NCBI GenBank assembly: GCA_029204225.1
Contig: CM055096.1
Coordinates: forward strand, 6,678,816 to 6,742,815
Direction: 5' to 3'
Length of the DNA stretch: 64,000 bases
Origin: Diphasiastrum complanatum
Lineage: Eukaryota; Streptophyta; Lycopodiopsida; Lycopodiales; Lycopodiaceae
The notes beneath the pieces are model-generated. The model was not told the origin of the DNA, did no database searches, and saw only the letters and a program-made list of their open reading frames with translations. Both the position numbers and the translations under genes were made by a program. Shown piece after piece: positions 10,565 to 21,118 of this stretch; positions within the stretch are counted from its first letter, which is position 1, and the number at the start of each line of letters is the position of its first letter.

Positions 10565-11359
10565 AAAGAATGTTGGAAATCAAAAAAGATGGATGAAAAA
10601 ATTGCTTATCTTCTCACTATAGGGACCAATCAAGGGCAAAAAACCAAATCCTATGTAAGACTAAGCAAAAAATTGTGAGATAGGTCTCACTAGTTTTGAC
10701 AATCTCTCTAAAACAAGATTTGAATTATCAAAAAAGATGAAGTATGGCAAAAGTTATGATTCTCTGAATTTCACACATGTGAAATATTTCAAAAGTATCA
10801 AATTGACTCAAATACAATCTATTTGTATGAAACAATTTGCCTAGATCCTATAAATTTTGCCTAAATCACATATAGATGAGATTGGTCAACTTTTGGGTGA
10901 TAGAACGTATAATATCTTCATCTTCTTCTTGTTCCAATTGTTTTTTTTGCTGGAGCGTACCAATCATTCAAGCAATAAATGACATGTACACAAGATTTGC
11001 CACAGGTCTAGGTGCCCTACCTACAACTATTCAAAACCTTATAGCTTTTGATTGGCTTATCTGACATGATTCAAATTGCATCAGATTCTACACATTTCTA
11101 GCTTTTTAGTGGGCCAAATTGCATGAAATTTGGATCTAAGGTGAGAGAGAACCACCAAACTGAAAATGGGCAGATTTCACACGTGTCTACACCTGAAAAT
11201 CCATACAATACCTGATCTGAACCATTCAAAGTGGTTTGAAGCTCTAAATCACCAAAAAACTACAAACTAGCTAGGAAGTAGAATCTAGACAATTTCTAGC
11301 TTGAAATCTAATCAAATTTGCAAACTTTTTTATTAGATTCGCTTGTAAATCTTAGGTAG

Positions 11360-11371
11360 GCTCTGATATCA
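11360..11371 (-). other. M1 primer binding site, tRNA-iMet
   Basis: Minus strand TGATATCAGAGC, one base off the standard TGGTATCAGAGC, directly adjoining the 5' LTR. Confidence 0.88.
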
Positions 11372-11983
11372 TGTTAAATTCACACATGTGGGATGCCCTA
11401 CACATGTACTTTTGATCTCCTAAGCCCAATAATACCATAAAGATCAAACTAGCATTGATTGACAATAGGAATGATGATCATACAAGAAATGTTATTGTGT
11501 TACAAGCAAGATCTATCAACAAAATATGGAACTAAGTACAATAAATGTCTCAACTCGGCTAGAGAGAGAATATGAATGTACAAATTTGAGTAGAGAGAGA
11601 GGGCACAAAGAGCTTAGTCTCCAAATTTGCATTACACACAAAAATCATCATCTTCTCAATGAGAGTACATCACATATATATAGATCCATGGACTCTCCTC
11701 TTACTTTGAGTTGAATTGGAGTTATGAATCCACCTCTCAAGCTATCTAGACTTATTCAAGCCACCTCAATATGTCTAATTGTGCCACCTAGTATTTTCAT
11801 GCATTAAATGTGGCATGCAAAGTACAAATGGCAATTCTTATGGTAGCTCGAGTTTCTACTTCTACCTACCTTGAATATTTATTCTAAGATGAGTCTTTAC
11901 TAAACCAAAAGAGCTCAATTCATCTATGGAATTTTTAGGACCCCTTCTTACAACAGTAGATAGATTTTTCCAATATTTCAACA
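11372..11983 (-). repeat. M1 5' LTR
   Basis: Same ends and sequence as 7600-8209. It abuts the primer site on its left and the AAATA duplication on its right. Confidence 0.93.
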
Positions 11984-11988
11984 AAATA
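11984..11988. repeat. M1 target site duplication, right copy
   Basis: AAATA, matching 7595-7599. Confidence 0.85.
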
Positions 11989-12831
11989 CAAAAGACTAGG
12001 CTGCCAAGAATACCTAGAATTGAACAAACTTGATCAACATATGATCAACACACTAAGATATTGATTCAACCTATAAAACCACATGTAAACCACACTTCTA
12101 CAAGTTTATAAACTCCAGCAAGTAATGAGTACAAGCTTTAGAGGTGAAAGAAAGAGCACACTTAGTGAATCACAAGACTAGCTTCACTAGCTTGTCAAAT
12201 CTTGGTGTTTAGATGTAGATCTAAGATCACTTCACATGAGAATGTTTCTCAACCTGTTAAGAACCTGAAAACACATTTGCATAATGGTTAAAACCTTCCA
12301 GAAAATGCTCAAATCAAATTACATAAGGAGAGTTACTTACATGCTCAACAAAGTATACCAAAATTTATGCAAAAGATTGTTGACAATCTGTTCACCCAAA
12401 AGGGAATCTTTCATCCAAGTAGGAGCTTTGCTCAGCCTTTTAAAGAAATACAAAATCACTCAAAGAGTATTTGTCATCCACTTAAGGAGAAGGTTTATCC
12501 ACTTAAGGAGAGTATTCACCCACAAAGGAGAGTGTTCATCCACAGAAGTGGAGATTGTCAACAATAGATTGAACAGAACATTGTTAGTATTGAATATGCA
12601 CAAGCCTCACAATCAACAAATGACTAGGTGTTATGACCTCATCCAAAATAGCTTCTTCTCAGCCTCTGATCTTCAATAGACCTGAAATATGCTTTTGATC
12701 CACAAGTTCAACTCAACAAACAAAGGTTAGTAAGATTTGATCAACAATGCAATGCATAATCATGCTAGAACTTGATCAAACATCCAAATATCACCATAAA
12801 TGGAAATCTTATTATAAATAGCGGCCAGCCA
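11989..12831 (-). other. M2 leader, right part
   Basis: This is untranslated sequence between the M2 primer site and the M1 insertion. It continues at 7297-7594 on the other side of M1. No coding signal is convincing. It holds a short degenerate tandem array at 12454-12553. Confidence 0.55.
12454..12553. repeat. Degenerate 20-22 bp tandem repeat
   Basis: Four to five units resemble CATCCACTTAAGGAGAGTRTT, at about 12475, 12497, 12517 and 12537, with a weaker unit before. It lies inside the M2 leader. Confidence 0.65.
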
Positions 12832-12843
12832 GCTCTGATACCA
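12832..12843 (-). other. M2 primer binding site, tRNA-iMet
   Basis: The minus strand is an exact TGGTATCAGAGC directly adjoining the LTR at 12844. Confidence 0.9.
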
Positions 12844-13495
12844 TGTGAAAAAAGTGGATCTTGAATGGATCTAAGATCCCAAATGTTCTGGCTAAGATCA
12901 TTGCACAACAAGCTACAAAAGCTAGAAATGGCAAAGCATCCTAATGCTACCTTGGATACACATGAACTTGACAAAGCATTCAAGAGACAAAGAAACTAAT
13001 AAAAGGTACTGATGGCAGCCAAAAACAACAGCATACCAACCCTACAACAGCAGCCTACCACTTTTGAAAACCTCTTAAGATCATACACAAAAGCTTGAAG
13101 ACAATACACAAAGCAATGCTCTCAATGGAGGAAGAAACTGTGACAATGATCTATTGATCTCTCTCAACAATACAATAAGTTTCTCCAACCTGTTCTCCAA
13201 AATTTCAGCCTAATATAGGTGAGAGAAATGACTCTCTCTCCTCTTTCTAGAACTTAGGACCCAATTTTAGGGCACCAGTAGCTAAAATAGCCAATTTTGG
13301 CCTATATGTCCAAATAATATGACTTTGGTGTCATTTTGAAGGTCCTGAAGTTTGAGACTTCTTCAATATGAAATATATACTAAAATAAAAGTATCTAGGC
13401 CTCTTTCACATGTGTGAAAGGTTAGATCCAAAACTATGTACAAAAATTGCCAATTTAGGCATCAAACTAGCTAGGAAATGTTGACAATTTTCACA
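12844..13495 (-). repeat. M2 5' LTR (652 bp)
   Basis: Its ends are mirror images: TGTGAAAA at one edge and TTTTCACA at the other. The inner edge touches the primer site. The 3' LTR is not in the window, because M2 is cut off at 7185. Confidence 0.78.
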
Positions 13496-14274
13496 TGGGG
13501 TTTACTGTGAGACCATGATGGTTAGGACATGGCTAGATTGCATAGTTCTGGGGGTTTGGAGGGCGAATCCCCCTAAGAAACATGGGGGTTTGGGGGGCAG
13601 AGCACCCCCAACGGCCTCTTCATGATTTGGCCTTCTGACTCCCTGTGCGAAAACACACTTTTGGTGTTTTGCATCTCTTTTGTCCTTTGGCTATTCGCTC
13701 TCTCTGATGGTGGTCACTACTATATAACTACCACAATGAGAAGCATTCACCAGTAGTTGGAGCATTCTGTTTTTGTGTAGATTAGTCATCCAGAGTCTAT
13801 TCTAGATCGTCATTGAAACCCACGGATTGGATAGGACCATCATCATATGTATTGGCTTTATTATTAGAATTTCATATTCATATTTCTTGTCTATGCTAAT
13901 TCAGTTGTCAATTGTAATAACATATACTTATGTACATCTCTTTACATCTATCATTTTTATTTGTACATTTGCCAATTATCTTTCGATGTAGCTAGTTTTT
14001 TAATGTAATCTTGAACCTTGACTAGATATGTAATTGAACTGTATTTGGCCCTAAACCATGTAGAAATGTTTGATTTGTTATAAAGTGTAACTATTGTAGT
14101 TATTTGTGATTATTATGGTGTAATGTAATTTATTGCAAAGAGTGATTTTTTTTGTTCGACCCTGAATCCTAAACCCATTTATTTGAATTCATTTAATGCT
14201 TATTAACTCTACAAGGTAGTATTTTCTAAAAATATCTTTTATTACTTGTAGTAATTATCCCAATTCTATCCTCA
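13496..14274. other. Unassigned, with GC-rich foldback near 13551-13611
   Basis: No gene seen. Positions 13551-13611 hold two phrases, GGGGGTTTGGAGGGCGAATC then CCCCC, and GGGGGTTTGGGGGG then GCACCCCC. Each can fold on itself. A TATATAACTACC stretch follows at 13722. Similar GGGGG...CCCCC phrases occur in plant LTRs, so this may be a stray LTR, but no primer site or partner is present. Confidence 0.35.
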
Positions 14275-14481
14275 ATGTCTCATGACACATCTCCAAGTCA
14301 CGGATCTGGCCGTAGTCGCGGGTCGTCCTATTTTTCATCCATGAGTGACGATGAGGTCCTCAGTTATATGGATGGGATGTCCCTCTCACATGCAGGCAGG
14401 ATCATGGAAAGACTACGGGCTCATTGTGATGCACATAGTTCGGGTAGGTTGTCCACATCATCTCGTTCTGAGAAGATTTAG
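14275..14481 (+). other. Short Ser-rich ORF, unassigned
   Basis: The 68-codon frame starts MSHDTSPSHGSGRSRGSS and has a helical middle (LSYMDGMSLSHAGRIMERL). Coding-like serine/proline-rich sequence continues after the stop in the same frame to about 14582. I recognise no family. It may be the N-terminus of a retrotransposon gag or a chance frame. Confidence 0.3.
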
Positions 14482-14702
14482 TCCCCACAACCCTCCGACG
14501 AAGGTGTTCCCCCCTTCCACGAGGGTCTATCTGGCGGGAGCCCCTCCCCCATGCACTCTAATGCCAGTGCCTCCTCCCAATAGTTCTCTCACGAGTAATT
14601 GTCTCGCTTTACTAGCGGACAGCTGAATCCTAGACAGAATTGTCTTTGCACACAAACGGACATGTATACTGTAATTTCTTCTTGATTGCTTACTTGCATT
14701 AG

Positions 14703-15106
14703 ACTACTTCATTACACTACTTGTCAAGTATCATCCAGTAAGTACATAGTCGCTCTATGTAACTTTTAGATTAGAGTGATTAAGCATTTACAACTAATCT
14801 AAAAATTACAAGAGTGGCAAATTAGCCACAACCTAAAGTGTATCTGCTGACATCATGCCATCAGATCAGACATCTGCACTTCTGGGTACTTGCATGATCT
14901 CACTGGTACTCTTTGGAGCGTGAAGGGCATCATACTACTTCATTACACCACTTGTCAACTATCATCCAGTAAGTACATAGTCGTTCTATGTAACTTTTAG
15001 ATTAGAGTGATTAAGCATCTAAAACTAATCAGAAAATTACAAGAGTGGCGAATTAGCCATGACCTAAAGTGTATCTGCTGACGTCACGCCATCAGATCAG
15101 ACATTG
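14703..15106. repeat. Direct duplication of about 170 bp
   Basis: 14703-14870 and 14934-15106 are near-identical copies offset by 231 bp (shared ACTACTTCATTACAC and AAGTACATAGTCG). The right copy holds the palindrome TGACGTCA at 15079. The left copy reads TGACATCA, with its CpG lost. This may be a duplicated regulatory part of an old LTR; no primer site is seen. Confidence 0.75.
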
Positions 15107-15175
15107 GTTTCGTTTTTGGTCGTCTGTCTTCTCTCGTACTGGACCACAAAAGATTCTCGTTCGTGAATCTTTCGT

Positions 15176-15253
15176 GTTCGCGAACCGTTCGTCTTCATCT
15201 CCTTTGACTTTCATGTTCGCGAACCGTTCGTCTTCGTGTTTCATGTTAGGCGG
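15176..15253. repeat. Tandem 39-bp repeat around TTCGCGAA
   Basis: GTTCGCGAACCGTTCGTCTTC occurs at 15176 and again at 15215. The core is palindromic. It lies just upstream of the P4 pol remnant. Confidence 0.7.
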
Positions 15254-15295
15254 AGGGCTGAAAGCTAGCAAGGCTTTGCAGTTAGAAACATTTTG

Positions 15296-15343
15296 TTTCT
15301 TCAGCAGTTTCACTAAAGAGCTAATAACATATCAAGAAACTGT
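15296..15343 (+). pseudogene. P4 Copia pol, left part
   Basis: The frame ELITYQETVQ up to the G2 insertion is the start of Copia RT. It resumes immediately after G2 at 26809 with SPEGELWK. The insertion therefore lies within a codon run of the RT N-terminal region. Confidence 0.7.
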
Positions 15344-15348
15344 CCAGA
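15344..15348. repeat. G2 target site duplication, left copy
   Basis: CCAGA, repeated at 26804-26808. Confidence 0.9.
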
Positions 15349-16168
15349 TGTTGGGGGTATTTTCAACAAAGTGTAAATAGATAAAAATCATTCAATAAAA
15401 TGTGTTGCGAGGGCATGGCATCCTACGTGTATAAGCCCATGGCCCAATGAGCACGCAAATGAAGTTGTAAATAAAATAATAGACTTGGGCCCTTTGTAAT
15501 TAAAATAAAACTTGAGGCCCAAAGTCAACGCTAAACTTAGAGTTTACTTTTTAGAGTTGGGTCCAATTTTGGACTCACATGAATCTTGTGATTTACAATG
15601 TACTTTTTGTGGACCCTTGGATCAAGTTGGGTCCAAGATGAATGGATAGGATCAATGTGAATATTAGCCAATAGGATTGAGGGGTAAGGGCCTTTCCCAT
15701 TTTATAAAAAGACACCATTTGTACACTATTTTCATGCTTAATAGAGAGGAGGACACTCTATCATTTTGAGAGCTCAAGCATCCTCATTTGCTAATCAATC
15801 TTGCTTATGCTATTGTTGTGATTGCTTGTTATTTTCATTTCCCATGTTTTTTGGTTATGCTAGTTAAGGTTTTTCCATAAGCAATGACATTGAGCATTTG
15901 AGCTAACCTCCATCTCATCTCTCTCTCTCTTTCTCTCTTCTCTTCTCTCTTCCTCTCCTTTTCTATCCCTTTCCTTCACCCAAATCATGATGAATGTTAG
16001 TGTAGAGGAGTAGATTTAAGGGAGAGTAGTGTTAGTGGTGAATAGAGTTAGTTAAGAAGTAGGAAACTAACTATATTTAGCATCTATGCATAGTTAGGTA
16101 CCTATCCAATGATCTAACCCTTGTTGACAGGCGAGAGGGCTATACTACACAAAATCTTTGACCCTACA
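15349..16168 (+). repeat. G2 5' LTR (820 bp)
   Basis: Begins TGTTGGGGGTATT and ends GACCCTACA. It contains AGCCAATAGG, then TATAAAAAG at 15703-15711, a long CT-rich tract at 15915-15960, and ends next to the primer site. Confidence 0.93.
15703..15711 (+). promoter_or_regulatory. G2 5' LTR TATA box
   Basis: TATAAAAAG, with AGCCAATAGG about 35 bp upstream. It is conserved in the 3' LTR at 26340-26348. Confidence 0.65.
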
Positions 16169-16169
16169 G

Positions 16170-16187
16170 TGGTGTCGTTGTCGGGGA
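16170..16187 (+). other. G2 primer binding site, decayed tRNA-Asp
   Basis: TGGTGTCGTTGTCGGGGA differs from the intact G1 site at three positions. All three are C-to-T changes, one in a CG and two in CCG contexts. Confidence 0.88.
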
Positions 16188-17419
16188 TAGGTTTCCACTA
16201 ACTAATTTAGCTGCATTTTAGCTATTTTCTTACTTTTTAGAGCAGTTTTAGGTAGATTTTTGGGAGTTTAGAGTTAGTTTTCTATATTTTTTTTTGTGTT
16301 TGGACTGTTCATAGCTAGCGGAGGAGATGTGAGAGGGTAGAGGAGGCCCTGAACAACCTCTAAGGGCTTGAAACCCAAACCAACCAGCCAAAAATCCAAA
16401 AAACACACCAATCTGCATTTTGGAGGGAAAAAGAGCCTAAAATCTCATCAAATTTTTATATCTCCAGAACCAGTGGGAATTTACCCTTGCATGACTGGCA
16501 GCAGCTCCAGGGTACTGTCCCGGACCTGCATAGAAGCCTGTGAGAGTTAGTTTCAAGCAGATTGTAAAAATCATAAAAAAAAAATCATAAAAAATTCTAA
16601 AAACCCTTGAAAAAATCCAAAAAAAAATCAAATCTTCATAAGAACTCTCGCAAAGCCCTCTGAAGTTCCATCTCAGTGAGACCAAGACACAAAGAGCTTG
16701 CAAGAGTTATTTTGATTCTAGTTATCAGAAAATTGGGTTTAAGTGCTAAAAGAATCACTAAAATGTGAAGATCCAGCAAATCCTTCCAGTAAGAAGTCTC
16801 ACAGACCCTCTCAATCGATTCAAAATGATCATTTCCATCAGTGATGAAGCCTGTGAGAGTTAGTTTTGAGATTTGGTGAAGATCAAGACAAAAAAAAATG
16901 GTTTTGAACCCTCGCAGACAGTGAAATTTTCATTTCTTGCAAGAGTTAACTCTCGCAAAAAATTCTATAGTGAGATCTGACCCAGATCCAGCTACTGTGA
17001 GCCTTGCGAGAGTTACTTTCCAAAGATCAGAGAGATATCAGGTTTTTTATCTACAAAAATAGCTAAAGAACCCTCGCACAGCCAACCCTCGCACAAGAGA
17101 ACTCTCGCAAACCAGATCAGTGGTCTGCATCAGATCCAGCTATTGTCAAAATCTCAGGTCAATCAGTGCAAGGAGTAAAAAGTTATCAAGGAAAAACCAC
17201 CGTAAAAGGTCTAAAATTCACTTCCGGCCGATCAAATCGATCAGATCTTTGAGATCCAGACTGCATCCTACTGTATAAGCAAGATCCAATCACTTTGGAA
17301 CCCACCATCGGATGAATCTGAGATCAGGACGATCAATAGCATGAAGGATAACAAATCAAACAACACACCTTCTCAGATTAACAGTCGTGCAACAAGAGGC
17401 AGAACCGGAACCAACACCA
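16188..17419 (+). repeat. G2 leader with iterated AACYCTCGCA motif
   Basis: No gene in this 1.2 kb. The motif AACCCTCGCA/AACTCTCGCA or its complement TGCGAGAGTT recurs in both orientations: about 16538, 16643, 16697, 16851, 16907, 16937 (head-to-head pair), 17003, 17069, 17084 and 17099. Several TGTGAGAGTT and TGCAAGAGTT forms look like one-step decay products. Spacing is irregular. Confidence 0.75.
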
Positions 17420-18780
17420 ATGGATCCAATGGGCCAACCCATACCTGTCGCTCCCTTGCAAGCAGTCCGAAGAGCACCACGGATGGAAATACCAAAATAC
17501 GATGAATCATCAGATCTCATCTGATTCCTCCAGATCTACGAGCAAGCTTGTGAAATCTACGGCGAACAGACACCTGCGAAGAAGCTGATGTTGTTTCCCA
17601 TGTCCTTATTGGCAGTGGCTCAGGATTGGTTTTTTAATTTGTCAGAGGAAGAAAAATCCACCTAGAAAGCGGTTAAAGCGGCTCTCATTACGCGCTTTAA
17701 ACCAAAAAAGTTCTTGGAAGACCCATTTCTCTTGCTGAACAAGGTCAGGATGGGAAAACGAGAAAGTGTCAAGGACTATATTGAATGAGTCAAACACCTA
17801 CGATCCAAGTGTAGTGCAGCCCTAACTCCCGATCATGCGGTGATCATGTGGTTCCTAGCCGGACTACCATGAAGCATCATAAGAGAACTGAAACGACGGG
17901 AGCAGTACGCTACTCTGCAAGAATCTATGTAAGATGCCATCAGGGAAGAGGATGAGGGATCTGACGACGAATATCCATCCACCCACACCCCTACTCCCTC
18001 GATCGCATCATCATCATCAACCGCATCTGCTCTATCCACAGAACTGCTATTGGAGCAAATGACAAAATTACACAAACAGCAGATGGAGCAACTTACGGCA
18101 CAGTTTGACCAGAAACTGAAGGTCTTACAAGAAGCTGTAGCAGTAACGCCACATTAACCGGAACCAAACCAGCTGCAGTATCCAAGATGGGAAAATATAT
18201 GCTGTTCAGTGTGCACGCAAAACCATACAACGAACAAGTGTCCAGTCCTAAAGCAAAATCTAAGACTGACACATAGATTCTGCCATATGTGCAATGCAAC
18301 ATCACACGATACGGCATTTTGTCCGTTCAACCCTCGGATTGTTCAACAGAAGAGAAGTCCTTATCAGACTTCTTATCCCTACCATCAGGGGCACCCAACG
18401 CGACACCAAGGTATGGCGCACCAAATCAACCACAGCGTATGGCCTTCCCTGGTCCACCAGGGCCACCAATTAACAAGTGGCCCATATAAACCTGAAAGTA
18501 ACGGAACTAGAGATGCAAATCCACCTCAACCTGAGCAGCAGCGATGGCACAGACCGGATGAACCATTTATAGATCCTGCCATAAATTAATATGTTGCAGT
18601 CTATGCAGCTCAAATTCAGCGTCAAGGCAGAAAAAATTACGGCTGCTGCGAATGGGACGAAGGACACAGAATTGCGGAATGTCCCTACAATAGACAATAT
18701 ACATCCTTCTGCCGAGAATGCAGTTACGGGCACTGTTACAAGAATTGTCCATTTAAACATGGAACCAGTGCACCTCTTAA
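17420..18780 (+). pseudogene. G2 gag (capsid and zinc knuckles)
   Basis: The start ATG at 17420 gives MDPMGQPIPVAP, then RRAPRMEIPKYDE, FLQIYEQACEIYGEQ, AQDWFFN and ITRFKPKKFLEDPF, parallel to G1 gag. Two stops are TGA where an arginine is expected, and one is TAG where G1 has tryptophan. A coiled-coil-like stretch (ELLLEQMTKLHKQQ) follows. Then come zinc knuckles: CSVCTQNHTTNKC, CHMCNATSHDTAFC (canonical CX2CX4HX4C) and CRECSYGHCYKNC near 18720. One more knuckle (CCEWDEGHRIAEC) is degraded. Multiple knuckles suggest an RNA-binding nucleocapsid part. Frameshifts occur near 18200-18600. Confidence 0.85.
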
Positions 18781-19361
18781 CTTCATTGCAATACATCAAC
18801 CAGCAGTTCCAGCAAGGATGTCATCAGGTAGACACCAACTCCATGCTCCTGTGTTAGTTGTTACACGAATACAGAAGAGGATGGAAGTGGCTCCCTCACC
18901 ACCACCATCGGTCACTGACGAGCAACCCTCAACTTCAGTGCCATATCCGAATGTGAGGGAAGAAAGAAGGCAGTACCAAAAAATAAGACACTGGGTACAA
19001 AAAGCACAAGCAGAGGAAAAAGAGCAAGAAAGAGTTAATCCCACGGAACCTCCAGTTGGCGTCGAACGGGAATTGTGCACTGATCGAAATGATTGGTTGC
19101 ACCAACATGAACCATCTTTTCACATGGTGGAGCCCGAGGAACCACGCACTGAAAGGCTCACACTTTTATTGTCAAGCCGTGTTAGTTTACCACTCGGAGA
19201 ACTACTTCGCATTGCACCACAAGCAAAATCCTTCTAGCTGAAGGGCCAAAGCAGATGAGGAGCCAGTAGCGCCTGAGCCCATATATTGTACGGGCTATGA
19301 AGAAACAAGTAACGTCCTCCACATCGAAAAAGCATGGGAAAGTGAGGAACACAACATCACT

Positions 19362-19673
19362 TTGCCCATCAAACACAAGAGATACGAGGACGAGGCAACA
19401 GTGGTAGATGGAGGATCGGGTGTCAATTTGATCTCCACTACTTTGCATGAAAAATGGGGTTTGCAAGGGTTGAAGCTAGCAAGATTCGCCATCAAGTTGG
19501 CAGATCAATCATGTGTGAAACCAAAAGGTGTCATTTCCGATATCTCTGTAAAGATAGCAGGCATGCAGTTTGTGATTACTTTTATAGTCATGGATATACC
19601 TGAATCTCCATCTGCATACCGTGTTTTACTGGGAAGACCATGGTTGAGGACTGCGCAAGTAGTACACAACTAG
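19362..19673 (+). pseudogene. G2 aspartic protease
   Basis: The frame includes VVDGGSGVNLIS, the active-site loop form DGGSGVN found in some plant Gypsy proteases. It is followed by PKGVISDISVKIAG, TFIVMDIP and the C-terminal YRVLLGRPWLR, where the flap and the hydrophobic-GR motif are expected. The frame reads through without a stop until 19673. Upstream to 18818 there is a charged linker (EERRQYQKIRHWVQKAQ). Confidence 0.85.
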
Positions 19674-19736
19674 GGTACGGGAAAACTCACCTTCGAAAAC
19701 AAAGAACGGGTTGTAAAGGTTGATCCAACCACATGG

Positions 19737-20731
19737 GTGGTGAAACCTATTGCACCCGAAGCTGATGACGGATCATCCACGACAAATCGCACGATTGATC
19801 ATCCAAGGCCAGCCAAGGGAGGTCACTATGATTCAGAGACAGATGTTTTGATATGGACAGATGCATTAGCAACTATTGACTGCCAGGCATGTCAATATGA
19901 ATCAGATCTAGAACCTAGTAAATCTTCACCCAAATGTTACACCATGGACACACCAATCACATTTGGGGTGAATATGATAAACGTAGCATGGTTGTCAGCG
20001 GAGCCTATTGAGAACCCAGTGGACGATGATCTAGTCCCTTGGCAATATGCTCTAACTTATAATAAGAAGATTGAACGGACTGATGAACAGGTCCTACAAC
20101 ACATAAACCCAGATCATTACGGAACCAAGAAAGTACCAGCTCAACCACCACAAAAGTCTGCTATGGCGAAAGTCTCAAGGATCGATCCACCCAAGGCACC
20201 TGCAAATAAGAAGAATCAATTGAAGCAATGCTACAACCAGGTGATCCGATGGAGTGATCTACCCAAAGAGGCGATAGCTATGTTGATATTCGCAACCATG
20301 AGATGAATGTCACGGCAGTCCCAGTGAAAGACAACAAGGATGAATCCACCAAAATGACAAAAAAGAATAAAAAGAAAGTGTTGGATTCCTTGAAGTCAAT
20401 CAAGATAGACTCGAATACAGCGTCATCTTCTACATAGGTGACAGAAAATCAAAAAATGACCAGTTGGGCTAAGATCAACATGCTGAAAGAGGAATCTCGA
20501 CGAGCGTCAGTTCACGAGATGCATGAGACTTTCAAGAATTACACCTTGGACGACGTGGTAATCATGATGCCGCAAGCCCAGAGAGGACCTGATCAAAGTC
20601 AGACACCAGCGAAACAGGTCTTTGAGGGACCTGCGCGAACACAGCCAATGAATCTTGTTGAGCCAGGTGAAGAAGAAAAGATAGTGCATGTGAGAGAGCA
20701 GTTAACACCCACACAGTTCAAGAGACTATGA
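19737..20731 (+). pseudogene. G2 linker between protease and RT
   Basis: This part of the polyprotein has no catalytic motif. It holds FGVNMINVAWLSAEP, NKKNQLKQCYNQVIRWSDLP and FKNYTLDDVVIMMPQAQ. The last two are the segments also kept in G1 (QHYNTVLKWKNLP; YTLDDVVIMLPKAH), which shows that this linker is conserved in the family. Frame breaks occur at about 20306 and 20438. Confidence 0.75.
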
Positions 20732-20734
20732 TCG

Positions 20735-21118
20735 TTGTTGGTGGAATATAAGGACTCTTTTGCCTGGAGTTATAGTGACTTGAAGGGCATTCCACCAACA
20801 GTAGTCCAACACACCATACCCTTGGTGGACGGAGCAGTCCCCAAGGTAAGCCGTTATTACCGCTGCAACCCAAATTATACTGAGATGATCAAACAGGAGT
20901 TGCAGAAGCTGATGGATGTAGATTTCATCTATGAAATTGAGCACATAGAATGGGTATCACCGATAGTTATAGTACCCAAGAAGAACGGCAAAATGCAGAT
21001 TTGTGTGAATCTGAAGGCGCTAAATGCAGTCACCAAAAAATATCATTTTCTTTTACCATTTACGGAAAGTGTCCTCGACAGAGTAGCCGGCGCCGAGGCC
21101 TACAGTTTTCTAGACGGT
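20735..21118 (+). pseudogene. G2 RT N-terminal fragment
   Basis: Contains YKDSFAWSYSDLKGIPP, VQHTIPLVDGAVPK, FIYEIEHIEWVSPIVIVPKK, QICVNLKALNAVTKK and ends AYSFLDG. The catalytic YxDD and the whole palm C-terminal part are absent. The next sequence is already the connection before RNase H, so about 100 or more codons have been lost. Confidence 0.88.

Larger units (their letters stand above)
7600..11983 (-). mobile_element. Copia element M1, complete but internally deleted (4.38 kb)
   Basis: It has LTRs of 610 and 612 bp in direct orientation, AAATA duplications, an initiator-tRNA-Met primer site and a polypurine tract. The internal region is only 3.16 kb because integrase and most of RT are gone. 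Gag-protease is intact, and the RT tail and RNase H remain. It is inserted in the leader of M2 on the same strand. Such a structure would depend on enzymes from a full-length relative to move. Confidence 0.93.

Noticed and set aside
15069-15380. 103-codon plus-strand frame as a gene
   Set aside because: It runs through the 39-bp tandem repeat and across the G2 insertion point; only its short end before the insertion is real Copia coding sequence.
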